14,216 nucleotides of DNA from contig LCOP01000013.1 in assembly GCA_000996605.1 (NCBI GenBank), positions 1 through 14,216 on the forward strand, read 5' to 3'. Shown here piece by piece: positions 4,668 through 11,415 of the stretch (position 1 is the first letter of the stretch; every line of letters begins with the position of its first letter). Under the pieces are notes generated by a model. That model worked only from the letters and a program-made list of their open reading frames with translations, searched no databases and was not told the DNA's origin. This DNA is from Parcubacteria group bacterium GW2011_GWA1_47_8. Lineage in GTDB: Bacteria; Patescibacteriota; Minisyncoccia; Phycocordibacterales; UBA1550. Position numbers and translations under genes: made by a program.

Positions 4668-5010
4668 TTGTTTTTGTTGAAATCAGGTTTCGACAGAATC
4701 AACGGGGTGACTCCGCCTTTCGAATCCCGGGCGCGAGTAAAGCTCGCTCATCCCGATAATTCACTTCGTGAGTTATCGGATGCCGAGATTCAGTCACGAA
4801 TTACTAGGTGTGCTCGAATGGGTACGTTCTGCGCGCACCAAGTACTCTCGACCCCGCCTCGTTGTCGCCTGCTGGCGACATACTGCGGCTTTCAAATCCC
4901 GACACAAGACGCACAGCGACCTGAAGTTTCTTGAGGGTATTCCCGATTAGAAACTGGGAAGTACTCTTGTGGTGGCGTCTTGCTGCTTCCCTCAATTCGC
5001 TTCGCTCCTT
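4668..5010. other. Non-coding stretch rich in short inverted repeats
   Basis: No credible protein is encoded. Hairpins seen: 4753-4764/4768-4779 (12 pairs with one G-T, 3-base loop), 4863-4869/4874-4880 (TGTCGCC/GGCGACA), TTCCC/GGGAA (4940-4944/4956-4960), TTGAGGG/CCCTCAA (4931-4937/4989-4995), and CAAGACGC/GCGTCTTG (4905-4912/4975-4982), the last crossing the previous one like a pseudoknot. The part at 4760-4800 resembles the tRNA 3' end plus flank at 4996-5046, suggesting a decayed tRNA duplication. It lies directly downstream of tRNA-Pro(CGG) in transcription order. Confidence 0.4.
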
Positions 5011-5082
5011 TCGGGATGCCGGGATTTGAACCCGGAGTCTCACGAACCCGAATCGTGAATGTTACCGTTACACCACATCCCG
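5011..5082 (-). tRNA. tRNA-Pro (anticodon CGG)
   Basis: On the minus strand the acceptor stem is CGGGATG/CATCCCG with discriminator A at 5011. The D arm is GTGTAACGGTAACAT. The anticodon stem is CACGA/TCGTG around TTCGGGT, giving anticodon CGG (reads CCG). The T arm is CCGGG-TTCAAAT-CCCGG. C1:G72 and A73 fit proline. The following bases are AAGG, so CCA is not encoded, unlike tRNA-Pro(GGG) at 699-772. Confidence 0.9.
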
Positions 5083-5122
5083 TTATTTCTCGCCTACAAG
5101 CACATCAATAGAGCTTAGCGTA

Positions 5123-5431
5123 TCAACTTTGCCTCCCGTTGGCAAGATGTTTCGGGTTTCCAAGTAACTTGGAAACCCGACGTCCAAGTAACTTAAAAAT
5201 GAAAGAGGCTCCACGTGTATAACGCAGAGCCTCAGTATGTTTAGTCGCAACAGGTAATATTGTCGCTAATTCTCTCCACAGAGAATCCTCTTTTTCAAAT
5301 TGAGATAGATACTTCATATCCCTTTCGAAAAGACGAATTGCACGCATCGTCTTTTCGGATATCTCCCTCATCGAGGAAACAGGGACTTGCACCCCCTTCT
5401 TCTCTACTTCCATTCTTGCGAGTCTCATCAT
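5123..5431 (-). CDS. Hypothetical protein, 102 residues
   Basis: I do not recognise it. It starts MMRLARMEVEKKGVQVPVSS, and a Shine-Dalgarno-like AAAGGA lies 8-13 bases before the ATG at 5431, which supports real translation. The first 75 residues are charged and likely helical (MREISEKTMRAIRLFERDM, then KYLSQFEKEDSLWRELAT). The last 25 contain a repeated KLLG (FKLLGRRVSKLLGNPK) encoded by a 13-bp hairpin (5152-5180) and an overlapping direct repeat TCCAAGTAACTT (5159-5170, 5183-5194), so the C-terminus looks like palindrome-derived DNA added to an older reading frame. It sits between tRNA-Pro(CGG) and the IS30-type element. A chance frame is possible. Confidence 0.4.
   Translation of the reverse strand: MMRLARMEVEKKGVQVPVSSMREISEKTMRAIRLFERDMKYLSQFEKEDSLWRELATILPVATKHTEALRYTRGASFIFKLLGRRVSKLLGNPKHLANGRQS
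5152..5180. repeat. 13-bp hairpin inside the 3' end of the 102-residue frame
   Basis: TCGGGTTTCCAAG (5152-5164), loop TAA, then its exact reverse complement (5168-5180). Part of it, TCCAAGTAACTT, recurs directly at 5183-5194. Confidence 0.65.
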
Positions 5432-5481
5432 TTCATTATTTCCTTTCCATTTTGAGTTAATTTAAAGAACTACCCTGTGCT

Positions 5482-6587
5482 AACAGCCCTCTCCGGACCC
5501 TGGGTTTACCTTTGAATCCGAACACTCATATAATTAAAGTATGAGCAAATTTAAACATTTTGATTTCGGCGAGCGACAGAAAACAGAGAGATGGCTACGC
5601 GAGGAAAAGAGCCTGCGGTGGATTGCAAACAGGCTTGGTCGAAGTGTCAGCAGTGTATCGGATGAGATTAGAGGAAACAGTGTGCAGGACATCTACGATG
5701 CGAAAAAAGCGGAACGCAAAGCATACACAAGGAGACATGAAGCAAAGAGGGACTGCCTTAAGGTCGCCATGGATGCTGATCTCAAAAAGTATGTCATCAC
5801 GCAAATGAAGGACGAGCAATCTCCCGAGGGGATATCGGGAAGGATCAAGCATGTTGAAAAACATTTGCAGTACGCAAGTCAAAAAGCCATCTACAAGTTC
5901 GTCGCAAGTCCGCACGGCAGACAGATTGAAAAGTACCTACATTCTAAAGCGGTTAAGAAGAAACCGGGAAAGAAACGCGGGACTTCTGTAGGAATTGATG
6001 GACGGACATTCATCGACAGAAGGCCTCAAAAGGTCTTGGAACGAATGGAGTTCGGGCATTTCGAAGGGGACTTCGTTGAGTCGGGGAAAGGCGGCAAAGG
6101 GTCACTCTTGGTATTGGTGGAAAGAAAAACAAGGTACCCATTTCTGGTGTATCTCGAGGACAGAACGAATACGAATGTGAATCGATTGGTACATGAACTA
6201 CTCGTCGGCGTTTCTCTTAAAAGTCTGACGCTCGATAATGATATATCGTTCCAGAAGCACGAAGCGCTGTCTCTCCTCATCAATGCGACTGTGTACTTTT
6301 GTCATCCGCAGTCTCCTCATGAAAATGGTACCGTGGAAAACAGAAACAAGGCAATCAGGCGATATGTTAAAAAGAAGTCTGACCTCAGTTCTTTTTCATT
6401 AGAGTATTTTAAAATGGTCGAGACAAAACTTCGCACACGGTTTATGACATGCTTGAATTACCAAACACCGCAGGAAGCATTCGAGGCAGAATTGAAAAAA
6501 CAAAAAAACACGCAGATGCGTGGTATGATGAGAAGAGCATTAACGGTTAATTAGTGTTCGGATTGGGGACTCTGGGTAGGGACTGTT
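5482..6587 (+). mobile_element. IS30-type insertion sequence
   Basis: The intact transposase gene is flanked by imperfect inverted repeats. Inner parts ATCCGAACACT (5516-5526) and AGTGTTCGGAT (6553-6563) match perfectly. Outer parts AACAG-CCCT...CC (from 5482) and the complement of GGGACTGTT (to 6587) match with gaps. The borders are estimated from these matches; no clear target-site duplication is seen. The left end also carries the transposase -10 box. The element lies between the 102-residue frame and the disrupted 3' flank of the ATP synthase operon. Confidence 0.65.
5541..6554 (+). CDS. IS30-family transposase
   Basis: 337 residues, normal for the family and unbroken. An N-terminal helix-turn-helix of the IS30 type is seen at about 12-45 (ERWLREEKSLRWIANRLGRS, then VSSVSDEIRGNS). 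The DDE core has Asp177 (GHFEGDFVE), Asp232 (LTLDNDISF) and Glu266 (HENGTVENRNKAIRRY); the 33 residues between the second Asp and Glu are diagnostic of the DD33E arrangement. It mobilises its own element. A TATAAT (5529-5534) ends 6 bases before the ATG at 5541, so transcription likely starts at or next to the start codon; a weak -35 TTTACC lies 18 bases further up, within the left inverted repeat. No Shine-Dalgarno is present. Confidence 0.93.
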   Translation: MSKFKHFDFGERQKTERWLREEKSLRWIANRLGRSVSSVSDEIRGNSVQDIYDAKKAERKAYTRRHEAKRDCLKVAMDADLKKYVITQMKDEQSPEGISGRIKHVEKHLQYASQKAIYKFVASPHGRQIEKYLHSKAVKKKPGKKRGTSVGIDGRTFIDRRPQKVLERMEFGHFEGDFVESGKGGKGSLLVLVERKTRYPFLVYLEDRTNTNVNRLVHELLVGVSLKSLTLDNDISFQKHEALSLLINATVYFCHPQSPHENGTVENRNKAIRRYVKKKSDLSSFSLEYFKMVETKLRTRFMTCLNYQTPQEAFEAELKKQKNTQMRGMMRRALTVN

Positions 6588-6867
6588 CACGAATTAAACT
6601 GTACCACTGTGAGTGTTTTTGTCAATACTCAAAAAACCCTTAAATCACTGAGGGATTTTCCGAAAATAATTTCCGCAGATCCGTCCGGGGCATGGGGGGG
6701 GCATGGGGGTCAGGTACCCTTTCCTCAGGTTAGTCAGTATACCTTTTCACATAAAAGCAATCAATTTGGGTTTTACGACAATTAGTGTGGTGTAGTGTGA
6801 TGGATAACTAACAAAGACGGCTCTGTTAAGCTGTAAAAGAGTCAAAACCAATTAGCATCGGTAGCCA
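6588..6867. other. Gene-free flank between the IS30 element and atpG
   Basis: This is where atpD would be expected and no beta-subunit sequence is recognisable in any frame. It holds the third GTCAGGTACC repeat (6705-6723), a G-rich run (6687-6709), and a weak minus-strand hairpin with a T-run (CCCT/AGGG around 6637-6654 followed by TTTTTT toward 6631) that could serve as a terminator. Confidence 0.5.
6705..6723 (+). repeat. GTCAGGTACC repeat, copy 3
   Basis: GGGGGTCAGGTACCCTTTC. It shares the 10-bp core and flanks with 105-121 and 474-493 but stands alone here, about 150 bases past the atpG stop, with no RAYT gene nearby. Confidence 0.6.
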
Positions 6868-7815
6868 CTATTTCATCGCCTCGATCCCCCCGATAATTTC
6901 GCTCATTTCGCGGGTGATGGCGGCTTGGCGGGCTTTGTTGTAATCTCGCGTCAAAAAGAATACCACATCGCGCGCCTTGTCGGAGGCGTTCCGCATCGCA
7001 ACCATGCGTGCCGAATGTTCTGATGCCTTTGCTTCCAAAAATGCGTGATGAAGCTCTATAGAAAGCAAGCGTGGGAGGAGTGTCTCGAACACTTCCTCGG
7101 GCGACGGCTCCATAATCGTATCGGCAGAAGTATACGCGCGCGAAGGAGTTTTCTCTTCGCGTACGCTCCCCCCTTTAGTATCGGCGAATTTCCCCCGCTT
7201 GGGGGTAATGCCGGTAATCATCTCCTGAAGTCCCTCAACCGAAAGCGGGAGGAGTGTCCGCATGACCGCTTTCTGTTCAAACGTTGAATGAAAATTGGTA
7301 TACGCGAGCGCGCATTCGTCGTATGATTCGCGCGTAAAGAGGTTGGTAACGAGCGACACGATATCGCCAAAGCTTGCCATGGTGCTTTCGTCTTTAAACG
7401 AGGGGATGTGCTTTTCCAAGAGATACCCGCGCCGTGCAAAATATTCTTCGCCTTTGCGCCCGATGGCAAGAACGCCCATTTGCTCGCGCGTTATCCCCCG
7501 CTCTAAAAGTTTCCCTACCGCATGTTTGAGCACCGAGCTATTAAGTCCCCCCGCAAGTCCGCGATCGCTTGTGATAATAACGAGAAGCACACGCCGCACT
7601 TCACGTTTTGCGACGAGGGGGTGCCGCGCCGTGTCAACCGAGAAGCTCACTCGCTCCAAAATACGGAGCGCCGCCATAGCGTATGGGCGCGCGGCGAGTG
7701 CGGCGAGCTGTGCCTTGCGCATCTTCACGCCGGAAACAGCCTCCATCGCCTTGGTGACCTGGTGCGTCTTTCCGACAGAACGAATTTTGGTTTTGATTGC
7801 GCGAAGGGAGGACAT
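6868..7815 (-). CDS. atpG: ATP synthase gamma subunit
   Basis: Central rotor shaft of the F1 sector, 315 residues (about 285-295 is usual). The N-terminal coiled coil (RAIKTKIRSVGKTHQVTKAM, then EAVSGVKMRKAQ) and the C-terminal coiled coil (ASEHSARMVAMRNASDKARD ... DYNKARQAAITREMSEIIGG) are both typical, as is the Rossmann-like segment with ITSDRGLAGGLN (81-92). Extra residues lie at about 203-232 (ITPKRGKFADTKGGSVREEK and on), partly encoded by the palindromic stretch 7188-7209. It starts 47 nt after atpA across an AT-rich gap holding the palindrome GTTAATAATTAAC, with no Shine-Dalgarno. It is the last recognisable gene of the operon; atpD and atpC do not follow. Confidence 0.96.
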   Translation of the reverse strand: MSSLRAIKTKIRSVGKTHQVTKAMEAVSGVKMRKAQLAALAARPYAMAALRILERVSFSVDTARHPLVAKREVRRVLLVIITSDRGLAGGLNSSVLKHAVGKLLERGITREQMGVLAIGRKGEEYFARRGYLLEKHIPSFKDESTMASFGDIVSLVTNLFTRESYDECALAYTNFHSTFEQKAVMRTLLPLSVEGLQEMITGITPKRGKFADTKGGSVREEKTPSRAYTSADTIMEPSPEEVFETLLPRLLSIELHHAFLEAKASEHSARMVAMRNASDKARDVVFFLTRDYNKARQAAITREMSEIIGGIEAMK

Positions 7816-7862
7816 GGGTGTAGTTAATAATTAACAGTCATTAACCAATAGTAAGATGCGAA

Positions 7863-9431
7863 TTATTGATGCGCAATAAAGAGCTCGGGATGCGCCACGG
7901 TGAAGTTTGCAAACGCTTCTTTCATGCGTGCCTCGGTTGCGTCGGAAATTGCACGCTCGTTTCGTATCGCCTCGAGTATCCCCGGCGCGTGGCGGGCAAC
8001 ATATTCCATAAGTTTCGCCTCAAAAAGACGTATGTCCTCGACCTTGACCCGCGCAAGCATCCCCGAGACACCCGCGTAGATAGCGAGGGTCTCCTCTTCA
8101 AACGGCTGTGGTGCGCCGTTTGGCTGTTTCAAAAGCTCCGACAAGCGGCGACCTGTCTCGATACGCGCCTTGGTTTCTTTATCCAAGTCGCTCGAGAACT
8201 GCATGAATGCTTCAAGCTCTCGAAATTGTGCAAGCTCAAGCCTGATCTTGCCGGAAATTTTCTTCATCGCTTTGGTCTGCGCATTGGAGCCGACACGCGA
8301 CACGGAAAGTCCCACGTTAATCGCCGGACGCATGCCTTTGTTAAAGAGATCCGTGTCGAGATATATTTGCCCGTCCGTGATGGAGATAACATTCGTCGGA
8401 ATGTACGCAGACACGTCACCCTGCTGAGTTTCAATAATCGGAAGCGCAGTGAGCGATCCGCCACCGAGTTTCGCCGAAAGTTTCGCCGCGCGTTCGAGGA
8501 GGCGCGAATGGAGATAAAAAATATCCCCTGGGTATGCCTCGCGTCCCGGCGGACGACGGAGGAGGAGCGACATCTGGCGGTATGCGACCGCATGTTTGGA
8601 GAGGTCGTCGTACACTGCGAGTGCGTCTTTGCCTTGGAGCATAAAAAATTCTCCAATCGTCGCGCCGGTGAAGGGTGCCAAATACTGCATCGCCGCAGGC
8701 TCGGAAGCGCCCGCAACAACCACAATCGTGTACGCCATCGCTCCACGCGCCTCGAGGTCGCCTACGATGCGTGCTACCTTGGACTCCTTTTGTCCGATCG
8801 CAACATAAATACAGATTGGGCGCGTGGCGAGATCTTCGGTGATCTGGTTCAAGATAGTATCGAGCGCAATCGCGGTCTTGCCGGTACCGCGGTCGCCGAT
8901 GATGAGCTCGCGCTGGCCGCGGCCGATGGGGATCATTGCGTCGATGGCCTTGAGTCCAGTATGCACGGGTGTATTCACGGGCGCACGATCGATCACGCCA
9001 AACGCCACGCGCTCAATCTGCATACGCGATTCCTCTTTGATCGCACCCTTACCGTCAATCGGTTCGCCAAGCGCATTCACCACGCGTCCGACCATACCGC
9101 TCGACACAGGGATAGAAAGTGTTTTGCCGGTACCCTTCACAACCATCCCCTCGCGAATGCGCGAAGTGCCGGAGAGGATCACCGCTTTCACAAAATCCTC
9201 CTCAAGATTGAGTACGAAACCGACGATTGGCTCTTCATCAAGCGTGTCTTTGAGCGCCTTGTTGCCCGCTGCTTCAAAAACCACCATCTCTGCCATCATC
9301 GCCTCGCGAAGACCCTCGATCTCGGCGATGCCGTCGCCTGCTTTGACCACCGTACCCACGCGCTCGACAGTCGTCTGCGGCTCAAGTGCTTCAATTTCTT
9401 TCCTAATTCTTTCGATGAGTATGGTGTTCAT
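7863..9431 (-). CDS. atpA: ATP synthase alpha subunit
   Basis: Non-catalytic nucleotide-binding subunit of F1, 522 residues. It has an N-terminal beta-barrel (about 23-110), then a P-loop GDRGTGKT (179-186). Further on are the arginine-finger region VSRVGSNAQTKAMKKISGKI, then RELEAFMQFSSDLD, and a C-terminal helical domain. The reading frame is open up to 9542, but the ATG at 9431 is chosen because MNTILIERIRKEIEAL aligns with normal alpha N-termini and lies 7 nt after the atpH stop; earlier starts would run deep into atpH. The P-loop has Gly where most bacterial alpha subunits have Gln (GDRQTGKT). Around 52-70 the barrel carries about 15 extra residues (EAAGNKALKDTLDEEPIV). No Shine-Dalgarno is seen. 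Confidence 0.97.
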   Translation of the reverse strand: MNTILIERIRKEIEALEPQTTVERVGTVVKAGDGIAEIEGLREAMMAEMVVFEAAGNKALKDTLDEEPIVGFVLNLEEDFVKAVILSGTSRIREGMVVKGTGKTLSIPVSSGMVGRVVNALGEPIDGKGAIKEESRMQIERVAFGVIDRAPVNTPVHTGLKAIDAMIPIGRGQRELIIGDRGTGKTAIALDTILNQITEDLATRPICIYVAIGQKESKVARIVGDLEARGAMAYTIVVVAGASEPAAMQYLAPFTGATIGEFFMLQGKDALAVYDDLSKHAVAYRQMSLLLRRPPGREAYPGDIFYLHSRLLERAAKLSAKLGGGSLTALPIIETQQGDVSAYIPTNVISITDGQIYLDTDLFNKGMRPAINVGLSVSRVGSNAQTKAMKKISGKIRLELAQFRELEAFMQFSSDLDKETKARIETGRRLSELLKQPNGAPQPFEEETLAIYAGVSGMLARVKVEDIRLFEAKLMEYVARHAPGILEAIRNERAISDATEARMKEAFANFTVAHPELFIAHQ

Positions 9432-9438
9432 AATGGTT

Positions 9439-9837
9439 TTAATTAGTAATTCTGCGATAAAGTTCTGCGAGTGGTTTTTTGTAACTGCCGTCGATGAGAG
9501 TGTCTTTTGTACGAATCTGAAATCCTCCCACAATTGATTCATCTACAATGTCTCGCCGTATTGCACCTTTTTGTAGTACACCCTCCTTTTCGTAGTGATC
9601 GTATGCGTGTGCCCATTTTGCGAGGCTCTTTGCGTCGGCAATCACGAAAATTATTTCGCTGTGTGCTTTTTTGCGCGCGACGATCCTTTCAAGCTCCTGC
9701 GGAATAAAGCGGAGGAACGCGCTATGCCCGCGCGCTACAACAACCTCTCGAAAACGCACGAGAACTCGACTACTATCGCTCTCATTTTTCCCTTCAAGTG
9801 CTTCGTAAAGCGCCTCTGCGTACCATGATGCTTTCAT
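9439..9837 (-). CDS. atpH: ATP synthase delta subunit (OSCP-like), short form
   Basis: Peripheral-stalk component tying alpha3beta3 to the b subunits. 132 residues, clearly shorter than the usual 175-180, mainly at the cost of the N-terminal helical domain. The C-terminal signature is clear: VDESIVGGFQIRTKDTLIDG, then SYKKPLAELYRRI, comparable to VDxSLIGG-x-x-x-x-x-x-x-x-x-DGS-x-x-x-x-L. The frame is open to 9873, but the ATG at 9837 is preferred: it starts MKASWYAEALYEAL, a normal delta N-terminus, and stands 4 nt after the atpF stop, whereas 9873 would overlap atpF by 32 nt. Its order between atpF and atpA supports the assignment. Confidence 0.88.
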   Translation of the reverse strand: MKASWYAEALYEALEGKNESDSSRVLVRFREVVVARGHSAFLRFIPQELERIVARKKAHSEIIFVIADAKSLAKWAHAYDHYEKEGVLQKGAIRRDIVDESIVGGFQIRTKDTLIDGSYKKPLAELYRRITN

Positions 9838-9841
9838 CCCG

Positions 9842-10285
9842 TTATACCTTACGCAAAACCTTTTCTGCGGCAAGCACAGCCATGCGCGCGACCTCGCGCT
9901 CGGCTTTTTCCATCATCTCCTCGCGCTCTCGCGCCACACGCCGTTCCGCCTCACTCAAAAGGCGTACCACTTTTCGGTGTGCATCTTTCATCATCGTGTG
10001 TTCTTCTCCCTCAGCATGCTTTTTTGCCGTATCAATGATCGTGTCGCCTTTTTGCACCGCCTCACGCAAGATGCGCGCCTTTTCAATCTCTGCTTGTCCG
10101 AGCTCCGCCTCCGCATTCTCAGCATCTTTTATCGCATTCTCTATCTTTGCGCGGCGCTCATCCACCATCGCAAGCACCGGCTTGTATAAAAACCGGTACA
10201 ATATCGCAAGAAGCAGACCGAAATTCACCCCCTGAATAAGGAGGAGCTTCCAATTGATTCCGAATACTGAAACGATTTGTTCCAT
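9842..10285 (-). CDS. atpF: ATP synthase b subunit
   Basis: 147 residues. One N-terminal transmembrane segment (NWKLLLIQGVNFGLLLAILY) is followed by YKPVLAMVDERRAKIENAIK and a long, highly charged helix rich in Glu, Lys, Arg and Ala with almost no prolines, as expected of the dimeric right-handed coiled coil of the stator. The RFLYKPVLAMVDER stretch at the membrane exit matches the family (F-x-x-x-P-[IV]-x-x-x-[LI]-x-x-R). It lies 22 nt after atpE and 4 nt before atpH. It is somewhat shorter than the usual 156-170 residues. Only one b gene is present. Confidence 0.94.
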   Translation of the reverse strand: MEQIVSVFGINWKLLLIQGVNFGLLLAILYRFLYKPVLAMVDERRAKIENAIKDAENAEAELGQAEIEKARILREAVQKGDTIIDTAKKHAEGEEHTMMKDAHRKVVRLLSEAERRVAREREEMMEKAEREVARMAVLAAEKVLRKV

Positions 10286-10307
10286 GAGAATATGCCGTGA
10301 TGTTTAA

Positions 10308-10535
10308 TTATGCGAACTTTACAATGAACGCGACCACAAGCGCAAAGATAGCGAGCGCTTCGGTGAACGCGATACCGATGAACATCGTTGCCTGTAATTT
10401 GCCGTATGCGTCAGGATTTCTTCCGATTGCTTCGAGCGCTTTTGATACGATCATTCCAATACCGATACCGGGACCGAAAACGCCGATAGCGACGGCAAAT
10501 GCCATACCCAATGTTTTTGCTACTTCAATATCCAT
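10308..10535 (-). CDS. atpE: ATP synthase c subunit (proteolipid)
   Basis: 75 residues forming a helical hairpin that oligomerises into the rotor ring. Helix 1 has the glycine-rich GVFGPGIGIGMIVSKAL, the polar loop is GRNPDAYGK (38-46), and helix 2 carries the ion-binding carboxylate Glu59 in GIAFTEALAIFALVVAF. The sodium-type ligands (Gln in GPGVGQG of helix 1 and Ser-Thr after the Glu) are replaced by Ile and Ala-Leu, so proton coupling is inferred. A 27-nt AT-rich gap separates it from atpB and there is no Shine-Dalgarno before the ATG, though c is usually the most translated subunit. Confidence 0.97.
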   Translation of the reverse strand: MDIEVAKTLGMAFAVAIGVFGPGIGIGMIVSKALEAIGRNPDAYGKLQATMFIGIAFTEALAIFALVVAFIVKFA

Positions 10536-10562
10536 ATTATTTTTTTATTAATTATTAAACCC

Positions 10563-11315
10563 CTAAATCCAATGCGCCTGCTCCGTGATCGCGATCTTCA
10601 CAAAAAATAATGTGAGGATCGCAAAAATCGCCGCCTGCATAAACCCGACGAAGACCTCGAAGGCCATGATGGGCACGGGGAGCACTATTGGGACGAAATG
10701 CTGAATCACGAGAATCATCACTTCGCCCGCAAATATGTTCCCGAAGAGACGAAACGAGTACGAGACTAGTCGCGCCACCTCGGAAAAGAGCTCAATGATT
10801 CCCACCATAAACCCCAAGACCGAACTAAGATTAACAAATTTCTTGCCATATCTCAAGAAGCCTAGCGTCGCCACCCCGGCCACCTCGATCGCAACGAACG
10901 CGATGATCGTGAGTGCGAGCGTTGTGTTCAAATCCGTATTCATCGAACGAAGGAGCGGTGTGAACTCACCGCCTGAATGAAACCACCCTATACTCCCTAT
11001 TCCGGGAGTAAATTCGATGAGATTTGCGGTAAAAATAAAAAGAAAGATAGTGAGAATGAGTGGAAAAAGTTTACGTGCGAGTTTTGCGTCCTCGAGAGTT
11101 TCGGTCATATAATCGAGAATACCGACAAAGAGCGTTTCGATGAGAGTCTGGAGTCGCCCTGGAATGAGAGCAACATCCTTGCGTACAAAAAACGCAAGAA
11201 TTCCTAAAATTGCAAGCACTACAAAACTCATCACCAAAGTGTTCGTGATCGGAATGCCGAGAAAGGTGCCAATCTTTTCTGCGGCAAGCGAGATGTGGAT
11301 GCTGTTTTCTTCCAT
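10563..11315 (-). CDS. atpB: ATP synthase a subunit
   Basis: 250 residues, polytopic membrane protein forming the proton half-channels against the c ring. Several hydrophobic segments are seen (for example LVMSFVVLAILGILAFFV, LILTIFLFIFTANLIEF, LALTIIAFVAIEVAGVATL). The essential arginine is Arg189 in SYSFRLFGNIFAGEVM, and the last helix ends PIMAFEVFVGFMQAAIFAIL, a family hallmark. The frame is open to an ATG at 11342, but that codon overlaps the -10 box; the ATG at 11315 (MEENSIHISLAAEKIG) lies about 20 nt after the predicted transcription start and is chosen. It is the first gene of the operon; no atpI or atpZ homologue is recognised upstream. Confidence 0.95.
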   Translation of the reverse strand: MEENSIHISLAAEKIGTFLGIPITNTLVMSFVVLAILGILAFFVRKDVALIPGRLQTLIETLFVGILDYMTETLEDAKLARKLFPLILTIFLFIFTANLIEFTPGIGSIGWFHSGGEFTPLLRSMNTDLNTTLALTIIAFVAIEVAGVATLGFLRYGKKFVNLSSVLGFMVGIIELFSEVARLVSYSFRLFGNIFAGEVMILVIQHFVPIVLPVPIMAFEVFVGFMQAAIFAILTLFFVKIAITEQAHWI

Positions 11316-11340
11316 AGTACAGAGAGTTGCCCGTGCCCGC

Positions 11341-11349
11341 ATTCTAGCA
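11341..11349 (-). promoter_or_regulatory. Extended -10 promoter of the ATP synthase operon
   Basis: On the minus strand TGCTAGAAT (TG at 11349-11348, TAGAAT at 11346-11341) fits the extended -10 consensus. No convincing -35 is seen at 17 bp. The predicted start near 11334 leaves a leader of about 20 nt to the atpB ATG at 11315 and rules out the ATG at 11342. Confidence 0.55.
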
Positions 11350-11382
11350 GAAACAGGCAGAAAGGGGAAGAAAAAATCGGTA

Positions 11383-11415
11383 AAAGAAAAGGGGGCGACA
11401 CTTGCGGTGTCACCT
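11383..11415 (-). terminator. Terminator of the 56-residue protein gene
   Basis: On the minus strand GGTGACAC (11414-11407), a 5-base loop, then GTGTCGCC (11401-11394): seven pairs with one mismatch, followed by CCCTTTTCTTTT. The upstream arm includes the stop codon of the small gene (11412-11410). It insulates that gene from the atp promoter. Confidence 0.6.

Noticed and set aside
4804..5043. 79-codon minus-strand frame through tRNA-Pro(CGG)
   Set aside because: Its first part (LRVQIPASR) is a translation of the tRNA T arm and 3' end, a known annotation artefact. The rest is hairpin-rich non-coding DNA.
7295..7834. 179-codon plus-strand frame opposite atpG
   Set aside because: Composition is Arg/Ser/Thr-rich as in typical shadow frames, and the opposite strand is clearly atpG.
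7866..9446. 526-codon open frame on the plus strand
   Set aside because: It lies antisense to atpA, which has full family motifs. Its translation shows no recognisable domain and arises from the codon use of the true gene.
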